Shown piece by piece: positions 17,608-27,372 of a stretch of DNA of 64,000 bases. The stretch is from positions 1,110,501 to 1,174,500 of the forward strand of contig NC_021505.1 of assembly GCF_000412675.1 (NCBI RefSeq), in the 5' to 3' direction. The DNA comes from Pseudomonas putida NBRC 14164. Its GTDB lineage: Bacteria > Pseudomonadota > Gammaproteobacteria > Pseudomonadales > Pseudomonadaceae. Under the pieces are notes generated by a model. The model was not told where the DNA came from, did not search any database, and was given only the letters and a program-made list of their open reading frames with translations. The first letter of the stretch is position 1; the number at the start of each line of letters is the position of its first letter. The translations under genes and the position numbers were made by a program.

Positions 17608-19407
17608 GTGAGTGATTTGAGTCATATCCGCAATTTCTCCATCATCGCCCACATCGACCATGGCAAGTCGACGCTGGCCGACCGTTTCATCCAGATGTGC
17701 GGTGGCCTGTCGGCGCGCGAAATGGAAGCCCAGGTGCTTGATTCGATGGACCTGGAGCGCGAACGCGGGATTACCATCAAAGCCCACAGCGTCACGCTTC
17801 ACTACAAGGCGCAAGACGGCAAGACCTACCAGCTGAACTTCATCGACACCCCCGGCCACGTCGACTTCACCTACGAAGTCTCGCGCTCGCTGGCGGCCTG
17901 TGAAGGCGCACTGCTGGTGGTGGACGCTGGCCAAGGCGTTGAAGCCCAGTCCGTTGCCAACTGCTACACCGCCATCGAGCAGGGCCTGGAAGTCATGCCG
18001 GTCCTGAACAAGATGGACCTGCCCCAGGCCGACCCGGACCGCGTCAAGGACGAGATCGAGAAGATCATCGGCATCGACGCCACCGACGCCGTGGCCTGTA
18101 GCGCCAAGAGCGGCATGGGCGTAGACGAGGTGCTCGAGCGCCTGGTGCACACCATCCCCGCGCCTGTAGGCGAAATCGACGCGCCCCTGCAGGCGCTGAT
18201 CATCGACTCCTGGTTCGACAACTACCTGGGCGTGGTCTCGCTGGTGCGTGTGCGTCAGGGCCGCGTCAAGAAGGGCGACAAGATTCTGGTCAAGTCCACC
18301 GGCAAGGTGCACCTGGTCGACAGCGTGGGTGTGTTCACCCCGAAACATACCCAGACCGCTGATCTGAAAGCCGGAGAAGTAGGCTTCATCATCGCCAGCA
18401 TCAAAGACATTCACGGTGCGCCGGTGGGTGACACCCTGACCTTGTCCTCGACCCCCGAGGTCGAAGTGCTGGCGGGCTTCAAGAAAATCCAGCCGCAGGT
18501 CTACGCCGGCCTGTTCCCGGTCAGCTCCGACGACTTCGAAGACTTCCGCGACGCATTGCAGAAGCTCACCCTCAACGACTCGTCGCTGCAGTACATGCCG
18601 GAAAGCTCCGACGCCCTGGGCTTCGGCTTCCGTTGCGGTTTCCTCGGCATGCTGCACATGGAGATCATCCAGGAGCGCCTGGAGCGCGAATACGACCTGG
18701 ACCTGATTACCACCGCCCCGAGCGTGATCTACGAGCTCGAGCTGAAGACCGGCGAAACCATCATCGTCGATAACCCGTCAAAACTGCCGGATGTCTCGGC
18801 TGTGACCGACTTCCGCGAGCCGATCGTCACCGCGACCATCCTGGTGCCGCAGGAACACCTGGGTAACGTCATCACCCTGTGCATCGAGAAGCGTGGCGTG
18901 CAGCGCGACATGCAGTTCCTCGGCAGCCAGGTGCAGGTGCGTTACGACATGCCGATGAACGAAGTGGTCCTGGACTTCTTCGACCGTCTCAAGTCCACCA
19001 GCCGCGGCTATGCTTCGCTGGATTATCATTTTGATCGCTACCAGTCGGCCAATCTGGTCAAACTGGACGTACTGATCAACGGCGACAAGGTCGATGCCCT
19101 GGCATTGATCGTGCACCGCGACAACGCGGCCTACAAAGGCCGTGCGTTGACCGAGAAGATGAAGGAACTGATCCCTCGGCAGATGTTCGACGTGGCGATC
19201 CAGGCAGCCATTGGCGGCCAGATCATCGCGCGGACAACCGTCAAGGCGCTCAGAAAGAACGTACTGGCCAAGTGCTACGGTGGTGACGTCAGCCGTAAGA
19301 AGAAACTGCTGGAGAAGCAGAAGGCCGGTAAGAAACGCATGAAACAGGTAGGCAACGTGGAAATTCCACAAGAAGCCTTCCTCGCCGTGCTCAGGTTGGA
19401 TAGCTAG
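17608..19407 (+). CDS. lepA: Elongation factor 4 (LepA)
   Basis: A 599-residue ribosome-dependent GTPase that can back-translocate or remodel ribosomes. It carries the G1 motif AHIDHGKST at residue 12, G3 DTPGHVDF, G4 NKMDLP, and the LepA-specific C-terminal domain ([20 protein letters not shown]). The start is GTG 17608, as is common for this gene. A -10-like TACAAT lies at 17547-17552. It is followed after five bases by lepB, a conserved pairing in gammaproteobacteria. Confidence 0.97.
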   Translation: MSDLSHIRNFSIIAHIDHGKSTLADRFIQMCGGLSAREMEAQVLDSMDLERERGITIKAHSVTLHYKAQDGKTYQLNFIDTPGHVDFTYEVSRSLAACEGALLVVDAGQGVEAQSVANCYTAIEQGLEVMPVLNKMDLPQADPDRVKDEIEKIIGIDATDAVACSAKSGMGVDEVLERLVHTIPAPVGEIDAPLQALIIDSWFDNYLGVVSLVRVRQGRVKKGDKILVKSTGKVHLVDSVGVFTPKHTQTADLKAGEVGFIIASIKDIHGAPVGDTLTLSSTPEVEVLAGFKKIQPQVYAGLFPVSSDDFEDFRDALQKLTLNDSSLQYMPESSDALGFGFRCGFLGMLHMEIIQERLEREYDLDLITTAPSVIYELELKTGETIIVDNPSKLPDVSAVTDFREPIVTATILVPQEHLGNVITLCIEKRGVQRDMQFLGSQVQVRYDMPMNEVVLDFFDRLKSTSRGYASLDYHFDRYQSANLVKLDVLINGDKVDALALIVHRDNAAYKGRALTEKMKELIPRQMFDVAIQAAIGGQIIARTTVKALRKNVLAKCYGGDVSRKKKLLEKQKAGKKRMKQVGNVEIPQEAFLAVLRLDS

Positions 19408-19412
19408 GTCCT

Positions 19413-20267
19413 ATGTCGCTAAATTTCCCGCTGTTGCTAGTCATCGCCGTCTTTGTCTGCGGTCTGCTGGGCTTGATCGACCTGCTGTTCCTGGCCCCGC
19501 GCCGGCGTGCGGCAATCGCCAACTATCAGGGCAGCGTCAGCCAGCCCGAGATGGCCGTTGTCGAGCGCCTGAACAAGGAACCGTTGCTGGTCGAGTACGG
19601 TAAATCGTTCTTTCCGGTGCTGTTCATCGTGCTGGTGCTGCGTTCATTCCTGGTCGAGCCGTTCCAGATTCCTTCGGGGTCGATGAAACCGACCCTGGAA
19701 GTGGGCGACTTCATCCTGGTGAACAAGTTCTCGTACGGTATTCCCCTGCCGGTGATCGACAAGAAGGTCATCGAGGTGGGTGACCCGCAACGCGGTGATG
19801 TAATGGTGTTCCGCTATCCGAGCGACCCGAACGTCAATTACATCAAGCGAGTGGTCGGCCTGCCGGGCGACCAGATCCGCTACACCAACGACAAGCGGCT
19901 GTTCGTCAACGGCCAGCCGATTGCCGAACAACTGGTGGGCACCGAACCGGGCACCTTGGGCAGCGCCGAGCTGTACAAGGAAAAGCTCGGCGAGGCCGAA
20001 CACCTGATCCGCAAGGAAATGAGCCGTTATCGCATGCCGCCGGACCAGCAGTGGACCGTGCCGGCAGGCCATTACTTCATGATGGGCGACAACCGCGACA
20101 ACTCCAACGACAGCCGTTACTGGGATGATCCGAACATTCCCAAGGAACTGCACGGCATGGTTCCGGACCGGAACATCGTCGGCAAGGCCTTTGCGGTGTG
20201 GATGAGCTGGCCAGAGCCCAAGCTCAGCCACCTGCCCAACCTGTCGCGGGTCGGCCTGATCCATTGA
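19413..20267 (+). CDS. lepB: Signal peptidase I
   Basis: A 284-residue inner-membrane enzyme that cleaves signal peptides from exported proteins. Two N-terminal helices (residues 5-25 and about 68-86) anchor the periplasmic catalytic domain. The catalytic Ser is in PSGSMKPTL and the general-base Lys in YIKRVVGLPGD, and the GDNRDNSNDSR box is intact. It is translated from the lepA transcript (five-base gap) and ends before a leader region with hairpins that precedes rnc. Confidence 0.97.
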   Translation: MSLNFPLLLVIAVFVCGLLGLIDLLFLAPRRRAAIANYQGSVSQPEMAVVERLNKEPLLVEYGKSFFPVLFIVLVLRSFLVEPFQIPSGSMKPTLEVGDFILVNKFSYGIPLPVIDKKVIEVGDPQRGDVMVFRYPSDPNVNYIKRVVGLPGDQIRYTNDKRLFVNGQPIAEQLVGTEPGTLGSAELYKEKLGEAEHLIRKEMSRYRMPPDQQWTVPAGHYFMMGDNRDNSNDSRYWDDPNIPKELHGMVPDRNIVGKAFAVWMSWPEPKLSHLPNLSRVGLIH

Positions 20268-20275
20268 TACCCATC

Positions 20276-20298
20276 GGCGCTGTCCAGCAGACAGCGCC
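20276..20298 (+). promoter_or_regulatory. Hairpin at the lepB/rnc junction
   Basis: GGCGCTGT and ACAGCGCC form a perfect 8-bp stem with a seven-base loop, just after lepB and 130 bases before rnc. It has no T-run. It may be a terminator or, together with the next structure, an RNase III processing site. Confidence 0.5.
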
Positions 20299-20311
20299 GA
20301 ATGCATTTCTG

Positions 20312-20380
20312 ACATAGGCTGTGTTCTCAGGGATCGGGAGATTCGTCGCATACGGCGGCGGGCCACAGCCAAACAGTCTT
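20312..20380 (+). promoter_or_regulatory. Extended stem in the rnc leader
   Basis: GGCTGTG and CACAGCC can pair over about 40 bases, with an inner CGTCG/CGGCG stem. Long leader stems before rnc are cleaved by RNase III in E. coli to limit its own synthesis. A similar role here is inference. Confidence 0.35.
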
Positions 20381-20428
20381 TCAGGATGTTGATTTGAACA
20401 ACGCGTTGAACAACAAACGGGTGGTTGC

Positions 20429-21118
20429 ATGAGTGCTTCCCTTGCCCATCTGGAGCGAAAGCTCGGTTATACCTTCAAGAATCAGGACCAGATGCTTCTG
20501 GCACTGACCCATCGCAGCTATGCCGGGCGCAATAACGAGCGCCTGGAGTTTCTCGGTGACGCCATTCTCAACTTCGTCGCCGGCGAAGCGCTGTTCGAGC
20601 GCTTCCCGCAGGCCCGCGAAGGCCAGCTGTCGCGCCTGCGCGCGCGCTTGGTCAAGGGCGAGACCCTGGCCCGCCTGGCCCGTGGTTTCGACCTGGGCGA
20701 ATACCTGCGCCTGGGTTCGGGTGAGCTCAAAAGTGGCGGTTTCCGTCGTGAGTCGATCCTGGCCGACGCCCTGGAGGCACTGATCGGAGCCATCTACCTG
20801 GACGCCGACATGGACACGGCCCGGGAACGCGTCCTGGCCTGGCTGGCCGACGAGTTCGAAGGCCTGACCCTGGTCGACACCAACAAGGACCCGAAAACCC
20901 GCCTGCAAGAATTCCTGCAATCGCGCAGCTGTGAGCTGCCGCGTTACGAAGTAGTGGATATCCAGGGTGAACCGCACTGCCGTACTTTCTTCGTCGAATG
21001 CGAAGTCGTGCTGCTGAACAACAAAAGTCGTGGTCAGGGCGTTAGCCGGCGTATTGCCGAGCAAGTCGCTGCCGCGTCCGCACTGATCGCCCTGGGCGTG
21101 GAGAATGGCAATGACTGA
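20429..21118 (+). CDS. rnc: Ribonuclease III
   Basis: A 229-residue endonuclease specific for double-stranded RNA; it processes rRNA precursors and many mRNAs. The signature [11 protein letters not shown] with its acidic metal ligands is near residue 38, the second acidic cluster is [13 protein letters not shown], and a double-stranded-RNA-binding domain occupies residues 155-225. Its stop overlaps the era start (ATGACTGA), so the two are translationally coupled. In P. aeruginosa a small gene (PA0769) lies between lepB and rnc; here those 161 bases hold no gene. Confidence 0.97.
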   Translation: MSASLAHLERKLGYTFKNQDQMLLALTHRSYAGRNNERLEFLGDAILNFVAGEALFERFPQAREGQLSRLRARLVKGETLARLARGFDLGEYLRLGSGELKSGGFRRESILADALEALIGAIYLDADMDTARERVLAWLADEFEGLTLVDTNKDPKTRLQEFLQSRSCELPRYEVVDIQGEPHCRTFFVECEVVLLNNKSRGQGVSRRIAEQVAAASALIALGVENGND

Positions 21119-22013
21119 TAACAACCCGACGCGCTGCGGCTACGTGGCCATTGTCGGCCGCCCCAACGTGGGCAAGTCGACCTTGCTCAACCACATCCTG
21201 GGCCAGAAGCTGGCGATCACTTCGCGCAAGCCGCAGACCACCCGCCACAACATGCTCGGCATCAAGACCGAAGGTGATGTGCAGGCGATCTACGTCGACA
21301 CCCCCGGTATGCACAAGGCCAACGACAAAGCCTTGAACCGCTACATGAACCGCAACGCCTCGGCGGCCCTGAAGGACGTCGACGTGGTGATCTTCGTGGT
21401 CGACCGCACCAAGTGGACCGACGAGGACCAACTGGTGCTGGAGCGCGTGCAGTACGTGACCGGCCCGCTGATCATCGCGGTCAACAAGACCGACCGCATG
21501 GAAGAGAAGGCCGAGCTGATCCCGCACCTGCAGTGGCTGCAGGAGCAACTGCCAAACGCCGAAGTCATGCCTATTTCTGCGCAGCAGGGGCACAACCTCG
21601 AAGCGCTGGAAGCACAGATCGCCAAGCACCTGCCCGAGAACGATCACTTCTTCCCGGAAGACCAGATCACCGACCGCAGCAGCCGCTTCCTGGCCGCCGA
21701 ACTGGTGCGCGAGAAGATCATGCGCCAGTTGGGTGCCGAGCTTCCGTACCAGATCACCGTGGAAATTGAAGAATTCAAGCAGCAGGGCCATGTGCTGCAT
21801 ATTCACGCGCTGATCCTGGTCGAGCGCGACGGCCAGAAAAAAATCATCATTGGCGACAAGGGCGAGCGCATCAAGCGCATCGGCTCCGAGGCGCGCAAGG
21901 ACATGGAAGTGCTGTTCGACTCCAAGGTCATGCTCAACCTATGGGTCAAGGTGAAGGGCGGCTGGTCCGACGACGAGCGCGCCCTGCGCTCGCTGGGCTA
22001 CGGCGACCTCTAA
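21111..22013 (+). CDS. era: GTPase Era
   Basis: A 300-residue GTPase that binds the 3' end of 16S rRNA and helps 30S assembly. It has G1 GRPNVGKS, G3 DTPG, G4 NKTD and a C-terminal KH domain. ATG 21111 (MTDNNPTR) is preferred over the in-frame ATG 21105 because the site GTGGAG at 21098-21103 is about seven bases upstream of 21111 but only one base from 21105. A REP pair separates it from recO. Confidence 0.96.
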   Translation: MTDNNPTRCGYVAIVGRPNVGKSTLLNHILGQKLAITSRKPQTTRHNMLGIKTEGDVQAIYVDTPGMHKANDKALNRYMNRNASAALKDVDVVIFVVDRTKWTDEDQLVLERVQYVTGPLIIAVNKTDRMEEKAELIPHLQWLQEQLPNAEVMPISAQQGHNLEALEAQIAKHLPENDHFFPEDQITDRSSRFLAAELVREKIMRQLGAELPYQITVEIEEFKQQGHVLHIHALILVERDGQKKIIIGDKGERIKRIGSEARKDMEVLFDSKVMLNLWVKVKGGWSDDERALRSLGYGDL

Positions 22014-22028
22014 GGCTCAAGGCGGCCC

Positions 22029-22148
22029 TTGTGGGAGCGGCCTAGCGTCGCGAAAGGGCTGCGAAGCAGCCCCAGCCATTTTGGCGGCAATGCTGAAATC
22101 CGGGGGGCCGCGTTGCGGCCCTTTCGCGACACGAGGCCGCTCCCACAA
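22029..22148. repeat. REP pair 5 between era and recO
   Basis: TTGTGGGAGCGGCCTAGCGT with CGCGAAAGGGC on the left, and its inverted partner GGCCCTTTCGCGACACGAGG with CCGCTCCCACAA on the right. This is the 'GGAGCGGCC' REP variant, also seen in pair 2. It lies inside an otherwise compact operon. Confidence 0.9.
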
Positions 22149-22169
22149 CCACGGGCCGGGTAAACGCTA

Positions 22170-22853
22170 ATGGAACAACCTGTCGGCCAGCCAGCCTACG
22201 TGCTGCACAGCCGTGCCTACAAGGAAACCAGCGCGCTGGTGGACTTCCTCACGCCGCAGGGCCGCATGCGCGCTGTACTGCGGCGTGCGCGTGGCAAGGG
22301 CGGCAGCCTGGTGCGGCCGTTCGTGCCGCTTGAGGTGGAGCTGCGCGGGCGTGGCGAGCTGAAGAATGTCGGGCGGATGGACAGCGCCGGCATCGCCGCC
22401 TGGCTGCACGGCGATGCCCTGTTCAGCGGGTTGTACCTCAATGAACTGCTCATGCGGCTGCTGCCCGCCGAAGCGCCGTTCCCGGCCCTGTTCGAGCACT
22501 ACGCCCTGACCTTGCAGGCCTTGGCCGCCGGGCGCCCGCTGGAGCCGCTGCTGCGTTCGTTCGAATGGCGGCTGCTGGACGAACTCGGTTATGCGTTCTC
22601 CTTGAATCATGACGTCAACGACCAACCCATCGCCGCAGACGGGCTGTACCGCTTGCGTGTGGATGCCGGCCTGGAGCGGGTCGAACTGGTGCAACCCGGC
22701 CTGTTTCGCGGCATCGAGCTGATGGCCCTGGCCGACGCCGACTGGGACACCCCAGGCGCGTTGCTCGCGGCCAAGCGCCTGATGCGCCAGGCACTGGCGG
22801 TTCACCTGGGCGCAAAACCGTTGGTCAGCCGGGAACTGTTTCGCAAGCGCTGA
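22170..22853 (+). CDS. recO: DNA repair protein RecO
   Basis: A 227-residue recombination mediator that, with RecR, loads RecA onto SSB-coated single-stranded DNA. The N-terminal OB-fold with [24 protein letters not shown] and the helical C-terminal domain match the family in length and layout. As is usual in gammaproteobacteria the C-terminal zinc cysteines are not evident. It follows era after 156 bases that hold a REP pair and precedes pdxJ by 43 bases. Confidence 0.94.
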   Translation: MEQPVGQPAYVLHSRAYKETSALVDFLTPQGRMRAVLRRARGKGGSLVRPFVPLEVELRGRGELKNVGRMDSAGIAAWLHGDALFSGLYLNELLMRLLPAEAPFPALFEHYALTLQALAAGRPLEPLLRSFEWRLLDELGYAFSLNHDVNDQPIAADGLYRLRVDAGLERVELVQPGLFRGIELMALADADWDTPGALLAAKRLMRQALAVHLGAKPLVSRELFRKR

Positions 22854-22896
22854 TCACGACGTATGCTGTGGGGCTCAACCTTCAGGAGAGCCTTTC

Positions 22897-23637
22897 GTGA
22901 CTCACAGCAACCGCATGCTTCTTGGCGTAAACATCGACCACGTGGCGACCCTGCGCCAAGCCCGGGGCACGCGTTACCCTGACCCTGTCAAGGCTGCCCT
23001 GGACGCCGAGGAAGCGGGCGCCGATGGCATCACCGTGCACCTGCGCGAAGACCGTCGGCACATCCAGGAACGTGACGTGGTGCTCCTCAAGGATGTGCTG
23101 CAGACGCGCATGAACTTCGAAATGGGCGTCACCGAAGAGATGATGGCCTTTGCCGAGAAGATCCGCCCGGCGCACATCTGCCTGGTGCCTGAAACCCGTC
23201 AGGAACTGACTACCGAAGGTGGCCTGGACGTGGCGGGGCAGGAGGCACGGATCAAGGCGGCCGTGGAGCGCCTTGCCCGCACCGGTGCCGAAGTGTCGCT
23301 GTTCATCGATGCTGACGAGCGCCAGATCGAGGCCTCTCGCCGGGTGGGGGCGCCGGCCATCGAGCTGCATACCGGGCGTTATGCCGACGCCCAAACCCCG
23401 ACCGAAGTGGCCGAGGAGTTGCAGCGTATCGTTGATGGCGTGGCGTTTGGCGTGGGGCAGGGGCTGATCGTCAATGCTGGCCACGGGCTGCATTACCACA
23501 ACGTCGAGGCGGTGGCGGCGATCAAGGGCATCAATGAGCTGAACATTGGCCACGCGCTGGTGGCGCATGCCTTGTTTGTAGGCTTCAAAGCCGCAGTGGC
23601 CGAGATGAAGGCACTGATCGTGGCGGCTTCGCGCTGA
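22897..23637 (+). CDS. pdxJ: Pyridoxine 5'-phosphate synthase
   Basis: A 246-residue TIM-barrel enzyme that condenses 3-amino-2-oxopropyl phosphate with 1-deoxyxylulose 5-phosphate to make pyridoxine phosphate (vitamin B6 pathway). The opening [21 protein letters not shown], the active-site segment [13 protein letters not shown] and the phosphate-binding [12 protein letters not shown] are all present. The start is GTG 22897 after CAGGAGAG. It is the last gene of the rnc-era-recO-pdxJ series, closed by a REP pair. Confidence 0.97.
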   Translation: MTHSNRMLLGVNIDHVATLRQARGTRYPDPVKAALDAEEAGADGITVHLREDRRHIQERDVVLLKDVLQTRMNFEMGVTEEMMAFAEKIRPAHICLVPETRQELTTEGGLDVAGQEARIKAAVERLARTGAEVSLFIDADERQIEASRRVGAPAIELHTGRYADAQTPTEVAEELQRIVDGVAFGVGQGLIVNAGHGLHYHNVEAVAAIKGINELNIGHALVAHALFVGFKAAVAEMKALIVAASR

Positions 23638-23644
23638 CTGATTG

Positions 23645-23763
23645 GTTGCCTGTACTGGCCTCTTCGCGGGTAAACCCGCTCCCACAGGGATTGCACAAGC
23701 CTTAAGGCCTGCGGAGTACTTGTGGGAGCGGGTTTACCCGCGAAGAGGCCGCTACAGGCAGCC
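23645..23763. repeat. REP pair 6 (inverted)
   Basis: CTTCGCGGGTAAACCCGCTC ending CCACAGG, and the mirrored TGTGGGAGCGGGTTTACCCG ending CGAAGAGG, with outer GCCTGTA/TACAGGC ends, between the convergent pdxJ and sensor-kinase genes. It is one of the cleanest pairs in the window. Confidence 0.95.
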
Positions 23764-23765
23764 GA

Positions 23766-25148
23766 TTACTCGGCAGGAAACACCAGGGTGAAGCGGGTAG
23801 GCCCCAAGGGGCTGCTGTTCACTTCGACCCGCCCGCCATGCAGCTGCATGATCGACTTCACGATCGCCAACCCCAACCCGGTTCCGCCCTCCAGCCGCGA
23901 ACGCCCCGGGCCCACCCGGTAAAACCGCTCGAACAAGCGCGACTGGTGTTCTGTAGCAATGCCGGGCCCCTGGTTCTCTACCGAAAGCCATACTTCGCTG
24001 CCTGAACGTTCAATCCGCAACTCGACGCGCTCACCCTCAGGGCTGTGGCGGATGGCATTGCTCAGCAGGTTCGACAACGCCCGCTGAAACATCAGCCGAT
24101 CCGCCAGCGCCGTTCCCCACCCCAGCACACGCAGCTCGACTGATTTCCCCTCGGCACTGAAGGCAAACAGCTCGACAACTCGCGCTGCCTCGTCAGCCAG
24201 GGCCAAGGGTTTCAATGCAACCTGCGTTTGCGGCTGGCTGACCTGGGCAAGAAACAGCATGTCATTGATGATGCGGTTGAGCCGGGTCAGCTCCTCGATA
24301 CTGTCTTCCAGTACTTCCCGGTAGTTGGCGTTGTCCCGCTCACGGGCCAGGGTCACTTGCGCCTTGCCCATCAGGTTGCTCAACGGGGTACGCAACTCAT
24401 GGGCCAGATCGTCGGAGAACTGCGACAACTGGCTCACGCCCTGATCGAGGCGGTCGAGCATCACGTTGATGCTGCTGGCCAATTGCGCCAGTTCTTGCGG
24501 CAGGCCGGTAGCCGGCAGGCGATGTTGCAGGTCCTGGGCCGACACTTGCCCGGCAATGCGCCGGAAGCGCCGCAGTGGTTTCAGGCCGCGCTGCATCAGC
24601 CACCAGGCGCCTGCACCGATCAATAGCAGCAGCAGTGGCAAGGCGAGCAAGGTCGAATGCAGGTAGGCCTGCAGCAGGGCGTTGTCGTCGGCGCGGTTGA
24701 GCGACATCATCACCTTCACCGGCGTGTTGTCGCGCAGGCGCATCAGCCGGGTCACGGTGAGGAACTGGTTGCCGCTGCTGTCGCGCCATGCGTGAAAGGC
24801 CAGGCGGGCATCGGTGTGCAACTCGCCCACCCGCGACTCCAGGGCCGGGCCCAGGCTGAGCAGGTGCGGGTGGCGGCCTTCCAGGGCCAGTACGCTGAGG
24901 CTGAGGTTGTCATGCCCCATCACCAGGTCGAGCAGTGGATGGGCGCGGGTGCCCAGGTCCTCGCTGCGCAGATCGACGCGCAGGTTGTGTTCAACCTGCA
25001 GCATCTTGCGCGCCAGGTCCTTGCGGGCGCGGCTGTCCAGTTCGTGATCCAGGGCGAACACGGCCAGGCAGGCCAGCAGCAGCACCAGTGCGGCGCCCAT
25101 CAGTGTCACGCTCAGGCCCAGGCGCAGTGACAGGCTGGCGTTTTTCAA
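23766..25148 (-). CDS. Sensor histidine kinase, heavy-metal (CusS/CopS-like) type
   Basis: An inner-membrane kinase of about 460 residues. Two helices (about 8-30 and 165-187) flank a periplasmic sensor of some 130 residues, followed by a HAMP domain, the phosphoacceptor motif [20 protein letters not shown], the N box [15 protein letters not shown] and ATP-lid motifs NQGPGIA and GTGLGLAI. The H-box surroundings resemble the CusS/CopS/IrlS group that detects copper, silver or other metals, but the ligand cannot be read and no metal-resistance gene is adjacent. TTG 25148, overlapping the regulator's TGA, is the probable start. Confidence 0.82.
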   Translation of the reverse strand: MKNASLSLRLGLSVTLMGAALVLLLACLAVFALDHELDSRARKDLARKMLQVEHNLRVDLRSEDLGTRAHPLLDLVMGHDNLSLSVLALEGRHPHLLSLGPALESRVGELHTDARLAFHAWRDSSGNQFLTVTRLMRLRDNTPVKVMMSLNRADDNALLQAYLHSTLLALPLLLLLIGAGAWWLMQRGLKPLRRFRRIAGQVSAQDLQHRLPATGLPQELAQLASSINVMLDRLDQGVSQLSQFSDDLAHELRTPLSNLMGKAQVTLARERDNANYREVLEDSIEELTRLNRIINDMLFLAQVSQPQTQVALKPLALADEAARVVELFAFSAEGKSVELRVLGWGTALADRLMFQRALSNLLSNAIRHSPEGERVELRIERSGSEVWLSVENQGPGIATEHQSRLFERFYRVGPGRSRLEGGTGLGLAIVKSIMQLHGGRVEVNSSPLGPTRFTLVFPAE

Positions 25149-25819
25149 GCGCGCGCCTCCAGTACATAGCCTACGCCGCGCAGGGTATGGATCAGCTTGT
25201 TGTCGAACGGGTCGTCGATCTTCGCCCGCAGGCGACGGATCGAAACTTCGACCACGTTGGTGTCGCAGTCGAAATTCATGTCCCATACCAACGAGATGAT
25301 CTGGGTGCGCGAAAGCACTTCACCACTTTGGCGCATCAGCAGGTGCAGCAGGGCGAACTCCTTGGCGGTCAGGTCAATGCGCTGCCCGGCGCGGTAGGCG
25401 CGGTGGCGGCCGGGGTCCAGTTCCAGGTCTGCGACGCGCAGGGTGCTGGGCTGCAGCTGCTGATCGTTACGGCGCAGCAGGCTGCGGATACGCGCCAGAA
25501 GTTCAGGGAATTCGAAGGGCTTGAGCAGGTAGTCATCGGCGCCCAGGTCCAGGCCTTTGACCCGGTCGGCCAGGCGACCATGGGCGGTCAGCATCATGAT
25601 GCGCGTGGCCGATTCGGCACGCAGCCGCTGCAGCACGGTCCAGCCATCGATTTCAGGCAGGTTGACGTCGAGGATGACCAGGTCGTAGGGCTGTTGGCGG
25701 GCCAGGTGCAGGCCGTCGGTGCCGGTGTGGGCGCAGTCGACCACGTAGCCGTTTTCGCGCAGGCCCTGTTGCAGGTAATCGGCGGTACGCAGTTCGTCCT
25801 CGATGATCAGTAGGCGCAT
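25145..25819 (-). CDS. OmpR-family response regulator (partner of the CusS-like kinase)
   Basis: A 224-residue regulator beginning [19 protein letters not shown]. The receiver has its phospho-Asp in LVILDVNLP and the conserved Lys in [10 protein letters not shown], and the C-terminal winged helix carries [28 protein letters not shown], the wording of the CusR/CopR/IrlR group. It is read before, and overlaps, the kinase gene. The divergent intergenic region has 11-base-spaced TGTTAT-type repeats near its own promoter and near the small secreted protein gene, suggesting that both are its targets. Confidence 0.88.
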   Translation of the reverse strand: MRLLIIEDELRTADYLQQGLRENGYVVDCAHTGTDGLHLARQQPYDLVILDVNLPEIDGWTVLQRLRAESATRIMMLTAHGRLADRVKGLDLGADDYLLKPFEFPELLARIRSLLRRNDQQLQPSTLRVADLELDPGRHRAYRAGQRIDLTAKEFALLHLLMRQSGEVLSRTQIISLVWDMNFDCDTNVVEVSIRRLRAKIDDPFDNKLIHTLRGVGYVLEARA

Positions 25820-25930
25820 GGGAGGCTCAATGTGATGAAAGGGGGGCGATTCTCGACCCTGTAGTGACATCAGGGTCAATGAGCAGGATGTTACGGCATG
25901 CATATGGCGCTGCGGCGCAGATAACGGATT

Positions 25931-25947
25931 TGTAATGCTGCTGTTAT
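25931..25947. promoter_or_regulatory. Candidate response-regulator site, regulator side
   Basis: TGTAAT (25931-25936) and TGTTAT (25942-25947) are direct repeats exactly 11 bases apart, the usual geometry for OmpR-type dimers. They lie 112 bases upstream of the regulator start. Confidence 0.5.
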
Positions 25948-25950
25948 CTG

Positions 25951-26040
25951 GCTGTCTGTCGGGGCTCTTTCGCGGGTGAACCCGCTCCCACAGATCCTGT
26001 ACTAGCAGCCTGGTGCTGCGAAGAGGCCCCGACAGGCAGC
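25951..26040. repeat. REP pair 7
   Basis: The left arm CTGTCGGGGCTCTTTCGCGG with GTGAACCCGCTCCCACAG is paired with a shorter variant arm CCTGGTGCTGCGAAGAGGCC ending CCGACAG. It lies between two divergent promoters, an unusual place for a REP pair. Confidence 0.8.
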
Positions 26041-26060
26041 ACAAGGCCACATTGCAGGAC

Positions 26061-26105
26061 TGTAATCCCCGCCTCACCTTGCTGTTAGCCGCCCCTCGCT
26101 AGGAT
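26061..26105 (+). promoter_or_regulatory. Candidate response-regulator site and promoter of the small secreted protein
   Basis: TGTAAT (26061-26066) and TGTTAG (26083-26088) are 22 bases apart, two helical turns in the same phase as the upstream site. They end about 11 bases before a -10-like TAGGAT (26100-26105), a position suited to activation in place of a -35 box. Confidence 0.45.
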
Positions 26106-26140
26106 GGCCGCATCTGATCGGTTATCACGAGGTAAACACG

Positions 26141-26344
26141 ATGAACCTGACCAAGTACCTGCTGTTGGCCACCCTTGCCCTGGGCAGTGCCAGTGTCTAT
26201 GCCGAGGGCGGTGCGGAGCGCTCGAAGCAGTTCTGGCAAGCGTTCCGCGAAGACCAGCAGCGCCTGCACGGCGACAAGCAACAGGCCGTTGCAGAGCGTG
26301 AGCGCAAAGCGCAAGAGAAGGCCCGCGAGGTGGCCAAGGATTGA
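26141..26344 (+). CDS. Small exported protein of unknown function
   Basis: 67 residues. A clear signal peptide (MNLTKYLLLATLALGSASVYA) leaves a mature peptide of about 46 residues that is highly charged (Glu, Arg, Lys, Gln) and should form one amphipathic helix (SKQFWQAFREDQQRLHG, then a Glu/Lys-rich tail). No known family is recognised. ACGAGG precedes the ATG. It is divergent from the two-component genes and has a matching operator-like element, so it may be an output of, or an accessory factor for, that system. It ends in two hairpins, the second a true terminator. Confidence 0.8.
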   Translation: MNLTKYLLLATLALGSASVYAEGGAERSKQFWQAFREDQQRLHGDKQQAVAERERKAQEKAREVAKD

Positions 26345-26353
26345 GGTCACAAA

Positions 26354-26386
26354 CACCTGCGCCGCTACAGCTCCTCGGCGCAGGTG
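26354..26386 (+). terminator. Hairpin after the small exported protein
   Basis: CACCTGCGCC and GGCGCAGGTG form a perfect 10-bp stem with a 13-base loop, immediately upstream of the T-tailed terminator. Confidence 0.6.
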
Positions 26387-26391
26387 CATTC

Positions 26392-26417
26392 AGGCGCCCA
26401 ACCGGGCGCCTTTTTTT
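26392..26417 (+). terminator. Rho-independent terminator
   Basis: AGGCGCCC-AACC-GGGCGCCT with seven T residues after the stem. It ends the small-protein transcript and touches the 3' end of cmoB, so it can act on both sides. Confidence 0.92.
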
Positions 26418-27372
26418 ATTTGCGCGCCAGCAGGGTGGCGCGGCGTGGGGCAGGCAGGCCTTCGATGGTCTTGCTGTGGTCGTTGGGGTCGAGGAAGTCG
26501 CCCAGCGACTGGTAGCGCATCCACTCGGTGCTGCGCTGCTCCTCGACGCTGGTCACACTCACATCGACGCAACGCACATCGCTGAAGCCGGCACGGCGCA
26601 ACCAGCGCGCCAGGGCGGGTACCGACGGCAGGTACCAGACGTTGCGCATCTGCGCGTAGCGGTCCTCGGGAACTAGCACCTGGTTTTCATCGCCCTCGAT
26701 CACCAGGGTTTCCAGAACCAGCTCGCCCCCTTTGACCAGGCAGTCCTTGAGCGCCAGCAGGTGCTCGATGGGGGAGCGGCGGTGATAGAACACGCCCATG
26801 GAAAACACGGTGTCGAAGCCTTCCAGATTGGCAGGCAGCTCTTCAAGGGCGAAGGGCAGGTGCCAGGCCGGCAGCTCCGGCAGGTACTGCTGCACGGCCT
26901 GGAACTGGCAGAAGAACAACCAGTTGGGGTCGACACCGATCACCATCTCGGCGCCGGCACCGATCATGCGCCACTGGTAGTAGCCGTTGCCACAGCCGAC
27001 GTCGAGCACGCGTTTGCCCTTGAGGTCCAGGTGCGGGCCTACCCGCGACCATTTCCAGTCCGAATGCCATTCGGTGTCTACGTGCACGCCAAACAGATCG
27101 AACGGCCCTTTTCGCCACGGCGACAGGCCCATCAGTGCCTTACGCATCTGCGCGCGGGTAGCGTCGTCGCAGTCGCAGTCCAGGCGCAGCCCGTTGACCA
27201 GGTCGATTTCACTGGGTTTCAGGGCAGGCAGGGCGTCGAGCGCACCGCGCCAGCGGTCGAGGTCGCCGTGGCCTTTCTCCAGCTTGGCTTCCAGTTGCGC
27301 TTGCAGGCCTTGTGACCAGGAAGCCAGGGGCGTGCCCGCCAGGCGGCGGACGAGGGGGGACAGATCGATCAT
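26416..27372 (-). CDS. cmoB: tRNA U34 carboxymethyltransferase
   Basis: A 318-residue enzyme that transfers the carboxymethyl group of carboxy-SAM to 5-hydroxyuridine at the tRNA wobble position, giving 5-oxyacetyluridine. The SAM-binding motif [20 protein letters not shown] and the following [12 protein letters not shown] are typical, as are [10 protein letters not shown] and the C-terminal [16 protein letters not shown]. It overlaps the stop of cmoA by four bases, so CmoA's product carboxy-SAM is made from the same transcript. Confidence 0.96.
   Translation of the reverse strand: MIDLSPLVRRLAGTPLASWSQGLQAQLEAKLEKGHGDLDRWRGALDALPALKPSEIDLVNGLRLDCDCDDATRAQMRKALMGLSPWRKGPFDLFGVHVDTEWHSDWKWSRVGPHLDLKGKRVLDVGCGNGYYQWRMIGAGAEMVIGVDPNWLFFCQFQAVQQYLPELPAWHLPFALEELPANLEGFDTVFSMGVFYHRRSPIEHLLALKDCLVKGGELVLETLVIEGDENQVLVPEDRYAQMRNVWYLPSVPALARWLRRAGFSDVRCVDVSVTSVEEQRSTEWMRYQSLGDFLDPNDHSKTIEGLPAPRRATLLARK

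Larger units (their letters stand above)
25820..26140. other. Divergent region between the response regulator and the small secreted protein
   Basis: 321 bases without a gene. It holds two candidate regulator-binding sites, an inverted repeat CAGATAAC/GTTATCTG (25918-25925 and 25943-25950), and REP pair 7 between them. Confidence 0.7.

Noticed and set aside
17452..18657. 401-codon open frame on the minus strand opposite lepA
   Set aside because: It is composed of codons forced by the lepA coding strand and shows no recognisable domain. lepA is unmistakable on the other strand.
21105..21110. Earlier in-frame ATG for era
   Set aside because: The ribosome site would be only one base away. The ATG at 21111 has normal spacing and standard protein length.
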